From: an uncultured Paracoccaceae bacterium
GTDB taxonomy: Bacteria > Pseudomonadota > Alphaproteobacteria > Rhodobacterales > Rhodobacteraceae
NCBI GenBank assembly: GCA_947501555.1
Contig: CANMWG010000003.1
Location: 124,001 to 188,000, forward strand
Direction: 5' to 3'
DNA: 64,000 bases
In this document: positions 26,899-35,132 of the stretch, one piece after another
How the letters are laid out: the number at the start of each line of letters is the position of its first letter
Numbering within the stretch: position 1 is the first letter of the stretch
The notes under the pieces: generated by a model
The model's input: the letters and a program-made list of their open reading frames with translations, nothing else
Databases searched by the model: none
What the model was told of the DNA's origin: nothing
Made by a program: the position numbers and the translations under genes

Positions 26899-26941
26899 TA
26901 TTCGCTTTCGGTGTGAGCGAACTCCCGCAACCACCGAAAGC
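26899..26941. repeat. Direct repeat R1 at the 3' end of the RNA-repair operon
   Basis: TATTCGCTTTCGGT ... ACTCCCGCAACCA (26899-26933) recurs at 32309-32343, on the other side of the four-gene RNA-repair operon. In this copy GCTTTCGGT (26904-26912) also pairs perfectly with ACCGAAAGC (26933-26941), with a smaller GAG-CGAA-CTC hairpin inside, so it may serve as a terminator for the convergent HNH and pnkp genes. Nothing else is evident in 26824-26971. Confidence 0.65.
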
Positions 26942-26971
26942 ACTGTGGCCCGCCAGACCACAACGACGCCC

Positions 26972-29536
26972 TCAGAGCCGTGGATCGACTGGCTCACTTT
27001 CCAACGCCAGCACTGCCAATGCGCATTCGTGCACCTTAGACAGCGGCATCCCCTCGACAAACCGATGCAGACCTTCAAAGCCCAGTTTGAACTCTCGTTC
27101 CGCCAGTGAGAACTTCCGTCCCAGACCGCGTTGCCGCAGCCGTTCGATGTTCTCGGGAAGGTCATAGTCAGGACCGTAGATGATCCGCAGGTAATCCCGG
27201 CCACGTACCTTCATCGCAGGTTGGATCATTCCTTTTTCACCTCGCACCAAGAAGTCGGTTGGCTTGAACACCAGCCCTTCGCCGCCCTTGGATGTGTGGT
27301 CGAGCCACCATTCAACAACCGCTTCCCTTTGTGCGGGATCATTGAGATCAATCCGCTTCCAGCCCGTTGCTTGAATGATCGGGTCACCGTCAGCCAGTTT
27401 CGAGATCGTCTCCATGTGCCAGGTGTGGGGTCTGTCTGAGTGAACATGGCCTTCACTTGCCAGAATGTGGAACGGTGCAATCCGATATTCATCGATGGTA
27501 TCAGCCTGCCAGCAATACCCATCGATGGTCTTACCCATCAGTCGTGCGTTCGACAGCTTGATCTCGGCTTTGGCCTTCAGATCGGACAAGTCATCTGCGT
27601 CGCCTTTACCTGTCAACGCTTCGATCAATGCGGCGGCGGAGCGTTCAGCAGCAGCAACTGTCGGGTAGTATTGGCGTTTCAGCAGGTCCTGAGCCTTGGC
27701 AGACCACGGCATCAGTTCTGCGTCTAACAGCACCCAGTCAGTTCCCAACTCATCCCAAAGACCAGAAGACTGCATCGCGGTTGCAACACGGGCAATCACA
27801 GCAGCCTCTGACGCCTCATCCTTGAAGAATGGTCGCCCTGTTCGTGTGAAGATGACGCCCGCTTTGCCATCTTCGACGCCAAAGCGCACCTGAGCAGCCG
27901 CCGCACTTTTGGCGACGACAAGTAAAGCTCGTGACCCCATGTGCTTCTCTTCGACCACAAGATTGGTCACACCACGACCAGCATAGTGGTCCATGGCCTG
28001 CTCTGGCCGCTCCAGGAACGGCCCCTCAGACGCTGTGGGGCACGCTGCCATGGTTGGTGGAAGGTAGATCAACCAACGTGGATCAACCGCAAAGCGGCTC
28101 ATCACCTCAAGGGCGGCGAGGCTGTTCTCTTCTGGGACTTGGATCGTTGATTTGAACCGCGTCTCGATCCGCATCTTCGTCGCATAGTCATCGAAGTACA
28201 AAAGCTTGTCGTGGTCTTGCTGTGCGGTCAAAGAATGGCCCGCATCAAGAGGTTTGGCGGGGATTGCGTACTGCTGTTTTGCTGCCACTGTTACGGTTTC
28301 CCGTTCAGGCCAACGTAGCGCAGTCAGCTTGCCGCCAAAGACGCAGCCAGTGTCGATGCACATCGTATGGTTCAGCCATTCTGCATCAGCCATGGGCGTG
28401 TGACCAAAGATAACATCGGCCTTACCACGGTAATCTCTGGCCCATTCAAGGCGTACAGGAAGACCGAACTCATCGACCTCGCCAGTCGTTTCCCCGAACA
28501 TGGTGAAGTTGCGGACATGGCCAGACCCGCGTCCGTGCATCTCTTCCTTCAACCCAGCATGTGCGATGACCAGCTTACCATCGGCAAGCCAAGCGTGGGA
28601 CCGCAAGTCCCAGATAAAGTCGCTGGCCCGTTTGCGGAAAGCATCAGAGGTCTGCTCAAGCTCGGCCACTGTTAGATCGAGTCCATGAGTTTGAGTAACA
28701 GACTTGCCCTTCAACCACTTGTTCAGTTTGAAGTCATGGTTGCCGATGACGCACCGACCAGAGCCTTCGTCACACATCCCCATCACCAACCGCAGCGCAT
28801 CTAGGTTTTTGGGACCACGATCCGTGATGTCGCCGACGAAGAACGCAATACGACCTTCAGGGTGTCTGGCTCGGATCAGGTCTTCTGATCCATCTTCATA
28901 CGGATCGATCTGGTAGCCGAGGTTGCCCAGAAGTTCGGTCAGTTCGTCAAAACACCCGTGGATGTCGCCAATGATATCGAACGGGCCATGATCCTCGCGG
29001 TTGTCCGTCCACAGCGGCTGACGTTCGATCTGAAGGGCGTCCACTTCTTCTGGGGACTTCATGATGTGGACGTTGCGGAAGCCTTCCTTCTGCAAGCCAC
29101 GCAGCCCCCGACGTAGGGCCTTGGCGTGGTTGCGGGTGACATGTTCACCAAAGTCACGGTTTGGACGCTGCTGATTGCGTTCATGGCAAATCTTGGGATC
29201 GATATCCAGCACCAGTGCAACTGGCAGAGCGTGATACTTACGTGCAAGCTGCACCAGCTTGGCTCGATCCTCGCGTTTCACCGATGTCGCGTCGATCACA
29301 GTGAGCAATCGCCGTTTCAGACGGATAGAGGCGGTGTAGTTCAACAAATCAAATGCATCGCCCGTGGCCGCCAGATCGGTTTCATCGTCGGACACCAAAG
29401 CACGACAATTGTCCGAGGAGACGATCTCAGTTCCTAAGAAATGCTTAGCTGCAAAGCTGGACTTGCCAGAGCCAGTGGAGCCGATCAGGACAACAAGGGC
29501 GAAGTCGGGAATGGTGATGTTTGCATGGTCAGTCAT
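26972..29536 (-). CDS. pnkp: Polynucleotide kinase-phosphatase-ligase of bacterial RNA repair (Pnkp)
   Basis: A protein of about 854 residues that heals and seals broken RNA. An N-terminal kinase domain has the P-loop GSTGSGKSS (about 19-27). A central metallophosphatase has GDIHG (190-194), GDITDRG (235-241), GNHD (265-268) and a later GHTP. A C-terminal nucleotidyltransferase-like ligase domain has motif I EEKHMGSR with the AMP-accepting Lys near 531, and the GEGLVFKP and RGRDYLRIIYGP motifs. The length and domain order match Clostridium thermocellum Pnkp. The start at 29536 (MTDHANITIP) overlaps the HEAT gene by 8 bases. It is the last gene of the hen1-rlaP-HEAT-pnkp operon. Confidence 0.93.
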   Translation of the reverse strand: MTDHANITIPDFALVVLIGSTGSGKSSFAAKHFLGTEIVSSDNCRALVSDDETDLAATGDAFDLLNYTASIRLKRRLLTVIDATSVKREDRAKLVQLARKYHALPVALVLDIDPKICHERNQQRPNRDFGEHVTRNHAKALRRGLRGLQKEGFRNVHIMKSPEEVDALQIERQPLWTDNREDHGPFDIIGDIHGCFDELTELLGNLGYQIDPYEDGSEDLIRARHPEGRIAFFVGDITDRGPKNLDALRLVMGMCDEGSGRCVIGNHDFKLNKWLKGKSVTQTHGLDLTVAELEQTSDAFRKRASDFIWDLRSHAWLADGKLVIAHAGLKEEMHGRGSGHVRNFTMFGETTGEVDEFGLPVRLEWARDYRGKADVIFGHTPMADAEWLNHTMCIDTGCVFGGKLTALRWPERETVTVAAKQQYAIPAKPLDAGHSLTAQQDHDKLLYFDDYATKMRIETRFKSTIQVPEENSLAALEVMSRFAVDPRWLIYLPPTMAACPTASEGPFLERPEQAMDHYAGRGVTNLVVEEKHMGSRALLVVAKSAAAAQVRFGVEDGKAGVIFTRTGRPFFKDEASEAAVIARVATAMQSSGLWDELGTDWVLLDAELMPWSAKAQDLLKRQYYPTVAAAERSAAALIEALTGKGDADDLSDLKAKAEIKLSNARLMGKTIDGYCWQADTIDEYRIAPFHILASEGHVHSDRPHTWHMETISKLADGDPIIQATGWKRIDLNDPAQREAVVEWWLDHTSKGGEGLVFKPTDFLVRGEKGMIQPAMKVRGRDYLRIIYGPDYDLPENIERLRQRGLGRKFSLAEREFKLGFEGLHRFVEGMPLSKVHECALAVLALESEPVDPRL

Positions 29537-30020
29537 TAGACAGGCTCTCAACAAGACTGGTGGCAGCTTCGACTACTTCAGGATCAGTGCTACCTTTAAG
29601 GCTCTGATAAACTGGCAAACCCTGATGAACTGCGTCTCGTGTTTCACGTACCCAAACCAGTTCGAGTTCCATTTGTCTCAACTCCTCGTCGGATAGTTTC
29701 TTACCGAAGAGCGTTTGACCTTCTCCGTGAACATCCAAGTAGGAGGTTCCTTCGTTGAGGTCTTGCAAGTACTGCAAGATGATCGCTGCATCGACCCGCT
29801 TTTGGTCACTAACCAGTTCAATGAAGAAGGGAACTGCGTGGCTTGTCGCCGCGTAGACCGTGCCTTGGTGCCAAAGGTTTCCATAAAGCTCGTACCAAGC
29901 CTTTTCGGCGTCCGCCTTGCTTCCGTGAGCAACTGCACGGATGAGATCAGGTACATCAAGGGCAGGGCCATAAGCATAGGTAAGACGTGACCAATCTATT
30001 TCGTCCAGAGCTTCAAGCAT
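29529..30020 (-). CDS. HEAT-like repeat protein in RNA-repair operon
   Basis: A 163-residue helical protein (MLEALDEIDWSRLTYAYGPALDVPDLIRAV...). The WYELYGNLWHQGTVYAATSHAVPFFIELV stretch is typical of small HEAT-repeat domain proteins, which act as binding or immunity-like modules. Eight-base overlaps join it to rlaP upstream and to pnkp downstream, so it is fully embedded in the operon. A role as adaptor or regulator of the repair enzymes is inferred; no enzymatic motif is present. Confidence 0.7.
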   Translation of the reverse strand: MLEALDEIDWSRLTYAYGPALDVPDLIRAVAHGSKADAEKAWYELYGNLWHQGTVYAATSHAVPFFIELVSDQKRVDAAIILQYLQDLNEGTSYLDVHGEGQTLFGKKLSDEELRQMELELVWVRETRDAVHQGLPVYQSLKGSTDPEVVEAATSLVESLSND

Positions 30021-30825
30021 CAATGGCCGCCGACACAATACTGCGTAGCAGTTCATTGCCTTCAACCATTAGATCAGGCCGCTCTTCCTTCTTCGCCACC
30101 ACTGTTGCCCAAGCCATCTGATCTTGGATGAAGTCGTCGATCATCGCGATGCGCTGACCACGACCGATCTCCTTGGCTTGGCTCTTCAGAACCAGCAACT
30201 CGTCGATATGGCTGATGAGGTGGGACGAAAGCTCCTGGCCTGCGACCAGATCATGCAAGTTCATTGGCGGCGGTGTATCAGGTATCTGCCTGATCCATGA
30301 GATCGCCAAAGCGGGTCTCAGGATATAGAAATACTTTTTGAAACTTACCTCTTGGCTATCACCAACGTGCTTGTCCCACTGCTTCTGGGCAAGGTTCCGA
30401 TAGTGGTGGAGGCACGATTCCCCGTAGGTCGTCTTAGCCGCAAACTCAGTTAGCTGTGCGCACACATCATAGTCCCACCTGTAACGGATCGGGCTGGACA
30501 GCCATTCCAACATCACAGGGTTGGGTTTAATCAACAAGCCAAGAGCCTTGCGAATATCCCAGCCGTTGATGTCCCAGTCACCCTCGATGGGCAATTCGAT
30601 GACATCGCGACCCGGCTCGATGCTCAGGTACCAATCTGGGTGATGTGCATAGATGAAACGCACATCATAGTCGCTGTCGGGTGAGGGAAATCCCCACGCA
30701 CGGCTGCCACTCTCAATGGCAAACAGAACCCGTACATCGTGTTCCGCCTCTAACGCGGTCAGCTTGGATTGGATCACGCTTTCGATCTCGGGCGAGATGC
30801 TGGGAACAAAGGCTGGAAGCGTCAT
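30013..30825 (-). CDS. rlaP: RlaP-type RNA-repair nucleotidyltransferase
   Basis: A 270-residue protein of the DNA polymerase beta superfamily, RlaP (RNA ligase-associated Pol beta) group. The signature GSRAWGF (40-46) and the metal-binding DSDYDVR (50-56) are intact, with a third acidic position likely in DVIELP. The family is repeatedly found beside RNA ligases and Pnkp/Hen1 and is thought to add nucleotides to damaged RNA ends. The start overlaps the hen1 stop in an ATGA and the end overlaps the HEAT gene. Confidence 0.85.
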   Translation of the reverse strand: MTLPAFVPSISPEIESVIQSKLTALEAEHDVRVLFAIESGSRAWGFPSPDSDYDVRFIYAHHPDWYLSIEPGRDVIELPIEGDWDINGWDIRKALGLLIKPNPVMLEWLSSPIRYRWDYDVCAQLTEFAAKTTYGESCLHHYRNLAQKQWDKHVGDSQEVSFKKYFYILRPALAISWIRQIPDTPPPMNLHDLVAGQELSSHLISHIDELLVLKSQAKEIGRGQRIAMIDDFIQDQMAWATVVAKKEERPDLMVEGNELLRSIVSAAIDA

Positions 30826-32216
30826 GATGCCTCTCCCAACATAAAGATGGCCATCTGTGATGGGCCGCCATGCGTTTCATCAACAGGACCAAGAGGCGCA
30901 AACGCAGTGGTGTACCCATGTTCTGCGGCAACCTCATTGGCCCAGCCCTCGAACTCGGCCCGTGTCCACTCAAAGCGATGGTCAGGGTGCCGCAGTTGGT
31001 TTTCCTTCATCGTCTCAAACAGGACGTTGTATTCGCGGTTCGGCGTCGTCATCACGACTATGTTGGGTCGGGCATCAGCGAAAAGCGACATCACCAAGGC
31101 TGACAACCTGTGTGGTTCAATATGTTCGATGACCTCGACAAGCGTCGCTGCATCGAACCCTTTCCATCGACGGTCACCATAGGTCAAGCTGCCCATCTGC
31201 AATGCCACACGTTCCGACATTGCATCACCAGCTTGATGAAGACGCAGCTTCCGATGCGCGGCTTCTAAGGTCCGTACAGATGGATCGACACCGACGATCC
31301 GATCAATACCGCGTTCTTTGATCATTCGTGCGATCAGTTTCCCCTCACCACAACCAAGGTCGAGAACCGATTTCACGTTCTGCTGCCGCATCACATCAGC
31401 AACCGTATCCAGACGGATGTCATGCAGCCGTAGCGGCTTTTCCAGTTGTTCTTCTGGCTTCAGCTTTGGCGTCTCATCTTCTTCATCGGCGACCGTCGTC
31501 TCCTCTAGCCGAGCCAATGCCATGTTCGCCAACGAACGACGATGCTTCAAAGCCCGACGTGTGATCAGTTCTTTCGCAGGGTGATCTGCTAACCAGCCTT
31601 CGCCTTTGGTCAGTAACTTGTCGATCTCTTCTTGTGCCACGAAGTAATGCTTGAAGTTGTCCATCACGGGAATCAGCACATGTAGGTGGTTCAGTATTTC
31701 AGCCAGCCGCAGTTTGGCCGAGAGCCGAAGGTCAATCACCATCTGACCTTCAACTTCTTCGGGAGACTGGATGGTATACCCGAGAGGTTCGAACAACGCC
31801 AACAGCAAGTCCTGATCCCCAGCTAGTGCTACGGGCAAGATGCGGATTTCAAAATCCAAAGGTTGGTCGGCCAGTTCCTGACGGTCCTTGGATTTACCAG
31901 CCATTGTCTGTGCAAACGACCGTCCCATTGCCACCGACAAGAATGAGTTCGCCACATAGGGTCGGTCATTCACGTACTGGGCAAGCAACCCATCGGACTG
32001 CTGGTTCTTGCCGCGAACCAACCCAATTGGATCAACTTCGAGATGCAATACCGCAGTCGTGCGTCCGTCTGATACCTCGGGATAGAAAATCGTCGCATCA
32101 CCCGCAGATGTCTTCTTGGTGTGCACATGATCTGGGTGCTTATGCAGCAGAAAGCCGAGATCATGGGCAGAGTAGTTCGCATCTGCATTCGCCAACAATG
32201 TAATTTCGATCTGCAT
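30822..32216 (-). CDS. hen1: Hen1 3'-terminal RNA ribose 2'-O-methyltransferase
   Basis: A 464-residue bacterial Hen1. The N-terminal Hen1-L region (about 1-230, starting MQIEITLLANADANYSAHDLG with LLHKHPDHVH) is the part that stimulates Pnkp ligase. The C-terminal SAM methyltransferase has DLGCGEGK (about 286-293) and the metal-binding EVIEHIEPH (361-369), characteristic of Hen1. It methylates the 2'-OH at the break before sealing, which protects repaired RNA from repeat ribotoxin cleavage. The ATG at 32216 is chosen over an upstream TTG. First gene of the operon. Confidence 0.92.
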   Translation of the reverse strand: MQIEITLLANADANYSAHDLGFLLHKHPDHVHTKKTSAGDATIFYPEVSDGRTTAVLHLEVDPIGLVRGKNQQSDGLLAQYVNDRPYVANSFLSVAMGRSFAQTMAGKSKDRQELADQPLDFEIRILPVALAGDQDLLLALFEPLGYTIQSPEEVEGQMVIDLRLSAKLRLAEILNHLHVLIPVMDNFKHYFVAQEEIDKLLTKGEGWLADHPAKELITRRALKHRRSLANMALARLEETTVADEEDETPKLKPEEQLEKPLRLHDIRLDTVADVMRQQNVKSVLDLGCGEGKLIARMIKERGIDRIVGVDPSVRTLEAAHRKLRLHQAGDAMSERVALQMGSLTYGDRRWKGFDAATLVEVIEHIEPHRLSALVMSLFADARPNIVVMTTPNREYNVLFETMKENQLRHPDHRFEWTRAEFEGWANEVAAEHGYTTAFAPLGPVDETHGGPSQMAIFMLGEAS

Positions 32217-32308
32217 ATCAATTGGTCTCAACAAACTGCGGTGAATGCCTGACTATCAACACCACAACTTGGCAACAATGTGATTAACTATAAGTCTAAT
32301 ACAAACAC

Positions 32309-32343
32309 TATTCGCTTTCGGTAGTGACGCACTCCCGCAACCA
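32309..32343. repeat. Direct repeat R2 upstream of the RNA-repair operon
   Basis: TATTCGCTTTCGGT-N8-ACTCCCGCAACCA, matching R1 at 26899-26933 apart from the central eight bases. It lies between hen1 and the integrase gene. The two copies bracket about 5.4 kb that contains exactly the hen1-rlaP-HEAT-pnkp operon. The ACTCCCGCAACCA end resembles a tRNA acceptor 3' end with CCA. Confidence 0.65.
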
Positions 32344-32386
32344 ACATACCGTTCTGATACTTGATGTTACAAACGCGGCCCGACCT

Positions 32387-33919
32387 TCACCCGCTGATAC
32401 AATCCATCTTGTCCACCCATAGCAACTGGTTGTGCAGGTCATCAAAATGATGCGTGTACCGTTTCGCCGACGACGATTTGGAGTCTGACTTATGACCCAT
32501 GATGGCATTTCGCATGGTTTCGGTCATTCCTGCATCCTTCGATGCACCTGCCCAGCTATGACGAAGGCTGTACAGCACCTTCTGTGGGTCGGTTGATACA
32601 TGCTCACGGAAGTGATCGCTCCAGTCCATGCCGATGGTGCTGGCGTATCTTCCCTTCTCTGTGCCAGGCTCAAACGACGGAAATAGTAGACCCGAGTTGC
32701 TCATCGATCTGATGTATTCGATATGCTCTGACAGACGCGGAAGAAGTCGATAGTGGATCGGGACACCACGCACTGATTCTTCGTTCTTCAAAATCCGCCC
32801 TCGCACTCCCAGATCATCGCTTTCATTGGTGACAATGATACCACGACGTTCCAGATCAACGTCATCCAACCTAAGCTGACAAATCTCTTCAGGTCTTGCC
32901 CCAGTCCAAATCAGCATGTGCAATGCCGTAATCGAATCCGTCATACGTGACACCCGTGTGCGATGCGCCTGGTACTTTCGTTCTGTCCAAGTCTGAGTTG
33001 CCACATCGATCAACTTACGGATTTCTGCCTTGGTGAATGGCTTATAGGTCTGGTCACCCATAGGACGTGTGTCCTTTGGTGCCTTCACTGACTTGGCAAC
33101 ATTGTACTCCACGGCATCGACACAGGTTGCAAACTCAAGAATGGCCGACATTTTATCCAAACGCTGTTGGATCGTTGTGGGGGCCATGGGCTGACCTCTG
33201 AAGCACAAACCACACAGATGCTCGACGTACTCGGTCAGATGTCGTTTGGTGATATCAACCAGTTGCAAGTCACCATGCAAAGCAATGAACTCTTCAACAG
33301 CGCGAACGTGACCTGCTTTGGTTGTGTCACAAGGACGATTCTGTCTGTGCATCTTTGGAAGGATTGACCGTAGGGTGTCACCACTAGCTGGGGCCATTTC
33401 GTCAATCTGTCGCGTAAAGTTTGCAACCTTGAGTTCGTTCAACTCCAACTCAATACCATCAGACGTTGGCAGAGCTTGATTGATTTGTGCCAACCCTACC
33501 TGCGCAAACCCTTCTTCCCGTCGCATTCCGAAATATCCATCCTTCTCAGCCTGTCTGAGATAGTCAGGATCATCTGATATCGCGATCTTAAGCGTTTCCA
33601 CCACCTGACCGTCCCGACGAAACTTGAAGGGTTTAGAAGCCATTGGTGCCCAGTCGATCCGCAATGCAAGATCACCTGTTTCGGTGATCGTGATGTCATC
33701 CAGAACTTTGTACATCAGTGCTTTGTTATGATGATGGGCAAGTGCGGCGGCTTCAGCACGACGAGCAGCATCCGTTGCCCCCTCAAGCTTGATATTCCAC
33801 TCGGATTTGCCACCAAACATCCATCGAAACTCAGGTGGTATCGCCCGACGATAGAAGAAGCTCTTTTCACGGCGCTTAATATAGTTGGCTTTGCCGCTAA
33901 GTGGGCTAAACTGCGACAT
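32387..33919 (-). CDS. int: Tyrosine recombinase (island integrase)
   Basis: A 510-residue phage-type integrase. The N-terminal part (YIKRREKSFFYRRAIPPEFR..GGKSEW) is typical of proteobacterial island integrases. A SAM-like core-binding domain (about 190-290) is followed by the catalytic domain with Arg in WTGARPEEICQLRLDD, the SLRHSWAG box, IMGHKS and the nucleophile Tyr in AKRYTHH. It is complete. Its start is 12 bases from the arm-type repeats and about 160 bases from the right attachment repeat, reading into the island. Binding of its own protein to the promoter-proximal arm sites could autoregulate it. Confidence 0.93.
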   Translation of the reverse strand: MSQFSPLSGKANYIKRREKSFFYRRAIPPEFRWMFGGKSEWNIKLEGATDAARRAEAAALAHHHNKALMYKVLDDITITETGDLALRIDWAPMASKPFKFRRDGQVVETLKIAISDDPDYLRQAEKDGYFGMRREEGFAQVGLAQINQALPTSDGIELELNELKVANFTRQIDEMAPASGDTLRSILPKMHRQNRPCDTTKAGHVRAVEEFIALHGDLQLVDITKRHLTEYVEHLCGLCFRGQPMAPTTIQQRLDKMSAILEFATCVDAVEYNVAKSVKAPKDTRPMGDQTYKPFTKAEIRKLIDVATQTWTERKYQAHRTRVSRMTDSITALHMLIWTGARPEEICQLRLDDVDLERRGIIVTNESDDLGVRGRILKNEESVRGVPIHYRLLPRLSEHIEYIRSMSNSGLLFPSFEPGTEKGRYASTIGMDWSDHFREHVSTDPQKVLYSLRHSWAGASKDAGMTETMRNAIMGHKSDSKSSSAKRYTHHFDDLHNQLLWVDKMDCISG

Positions 33920-33931
33920 GAAAGACGCCTA

Positions 33932-33964
33932 TTATTGGGACATTTTCCCCCCACTATTGGGACA
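33932..33964. repeat. Right recombinase arm-type sites
   Basis: TTATTGGGACA (33932-33942) and CACTATTGGGACA (33952-33964), ATTGGGACA starts 22 bp apart, in the same orientation as the left pair at 16684-16716. They occupy the int promoter region. Confidence 0.72.
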
Positions 33965-34079
33965 AGCCAGAAAGGTGTAAAGAGCGTGGCCGCACAAGAT
34001 ACGATGAAAAACACCATAAGTATCAGATACCTAAAGAGCAATCGGCAGCATCCATCAAGCTTTCTCCATCTGCGAAAGA

Positions 34080-34108
34080 AAATGAAATACATCTGCACGA
34101 GCGTCTAG
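34080..34108. repeat. attR-like direct repeat (displaced gabD 3' end)
   Basis: AAATGAAATACATCTGCA core plus GTCTAG, encoding an alternative GabD terminus MKYICTSV with its own stop. It is followed at 34115 by a hairpin that is probably the native gabD terminator, marking the return to host chromosome. Confidence 0.85.
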
Positions 34109-34114
34109 GGGCAA

Positions 34115-34142
34115 GACCCGTTGCAAGAATGCGGCACGGGTC
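34115..34142 (+). terminator. Hairpin, probable native gabD terminator
   Basis: GACCCGT (34115-34121) pairs with ACGGGTC (34136-34142) around a 14-base loop, seven bases after the displaced gabD stop. There is no U-run. The stretch from here to 34319 holds no gene. Confidence 0.45.
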
Positions 34143-34319
34143 GCGCGTGCAATTGGGAAGGCTTGATTGCGCCGTCCCGAAGCTCTATCCGGACCACCTT
34201 GTCTCAACCCTGAACCCCACGGAAGTCCGATGTAATCGCAGCGCACATATCTCAACCAACAACCTGACCACTCTGGCCGGGTCGTTTTGTGCGACCACTC
34301 GATACATCATGAGACAGTT

Positions 34320-35132
34320 ATGAAAATCTACAAATACCCGCGGACGCGGCACATTGAAGGTTCGCGCCTTCAAGTGGGCGACATGGCGGATGACAAACCG
34401 ATCAAAGACCTCAAGGGGCAGCATATTATCGTCGAGGAAAAGCTCGACGGGGCCAATTCCGCCGTGTCTTTTGACGCGGACGGAGGGCTGCTTTTGCAAA
34501 GCCGTGGCCATTACCTGACAGGTGGCGGACGTGAACGCCATTTTGCACTGTTCAAGACCTGGGCCGCCGCCCATGCACATGTCCTGCATCCCGTGCTTGG
34601 GCACCGTTTCGTCATGTATGGGGAATGGATGTATGCCAAGCATACGGTCTTCTACGATCGTCTGCCCCATTATTTTATGGAGTTTGACGTGCTCGATCGT
34701 GACACCGGGCGTTTCCTCAGCACCGGCGCGCGCAGGTCATTGTTGACGGGGCTGCCCGTGATGCCTGTGCCTGTCGTGCATGAAGGCGAAGTGACCTCGG
34801 TCGATCACCTGGGCGGCATGGTCCAGCCCTCCCAGTACAAATCCAGCAATTGGCGGGATGCATTGGCGGCGGCCGCAGGGCGATCTGGCAGTCGCCCCGA
34901 CATGGTGGATCAACAGACCGAAGACAGTGATCTGGCCGAGGGCCTCTACCTGAAACAGGAAGACGCGGATTGCGTGCAAGACCGGTTCAAATTCGTTCGG
35001 GCGGACTTCCTGCAGGCCATCGAAGCAGCCGATGGACACTGGCACGACCGCCCCATCTTGCCGAACGCCTTAGCGGATGGGATCGATATCTTCGCACCAG
35101 TATTGGGCATTGCAGGGGCTTATGATGCGTAA
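34320..35132 (+). CDS. RNA ligase family protein
   Basis: A 270-residue ATP-dependent RNA ligase-like nucleotidyltransferase (Pfam RNA_ligase). Motif I is EEKLDGANS with the adenylated Lys41. MYGEWMYAKH is a motif Ia/III-like strand, HYFMEFDVLD motif IIIa, AEGLYLKQE motif IV and RFKFVR motif V. The start at 34320 (MKIYKYPRTRHIEG) fits the family. Its stop region overlaps the start of the HD-kinase fusion, so it is coupled to that gene. Together they would seal RNA breaks after end healing. It lies outside the island, beyond the right attachment repeat. Confidence 0.88.
   Translation: MKIYKYPRTRHIEGSRLQVGDMADDKPIKDLKGQHIIVEEKLDGANSAVSFDADGGLLLQSRGHYLTGGGRERHFALFKTWAAAHAHVLHPVLGHRFVMYGEWMYAKHTVFYDRLPHYFMEFDVLDRDTGRFLSTGARRSLLTGLPVMPVPVVHEGEVTSVDHLGGMVQPSQYKSSNWRDALAAAAGRSGSRPDMVDQQTEDSDLAEGLYLKQEDADCVQDRFKFVRADFLQAIEAADGHWHDRPILPNALADGIDIFAPVLGIAGAYDA

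Larger units (their letters stand above)
16612..34097. mobile_element. Integrative island in the 3' end of gabD
   Basis: About 17.5 kb lies between two copies of the 18-bp core AAATGAAATACATCTGCA (16612-16629 and 34080-34097), each in a gabD 3'-end context. A tyrosine recombinase gene ends the island on the right, reading inward. Paired TTATTGGGACA-type sites lie just inside both ends. The interior reads more AT-rich than the flanks and carries phage-like regulators, a serine recombinase, a possible Rep protein, secreted cargo, a candidate defence pair and an RNA-repair operon. No conjugation or phage structural genes were found, so it is best viewed as an integrative mobilisable or satellite-like element. 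Confidence 0.88.

Noticed and set aside
26899..26935. tRNA gene suggested by the CCCGCAACCA end of repeats R1 and R2
   Set aside because: No T-arm, anticodon arm or D-arm can be built upstream; only the acceptor-like end is present.
26824..26960. A hydrophobic minus-strand frame (GYLVGLTTGFGLLCAGLIF) between the HNH and pnkp genes
   Set aside because: It has no start codon or ribosome site and overlaps the end of the HNH gene; the hydrophobic run is probably chance.
34129..34319. Short frames between the right attachment repeat and the RNA ligase gene
   Set aside because: No ribosome site or protein-like composition; the region is best read as the native gabD 3' flank.
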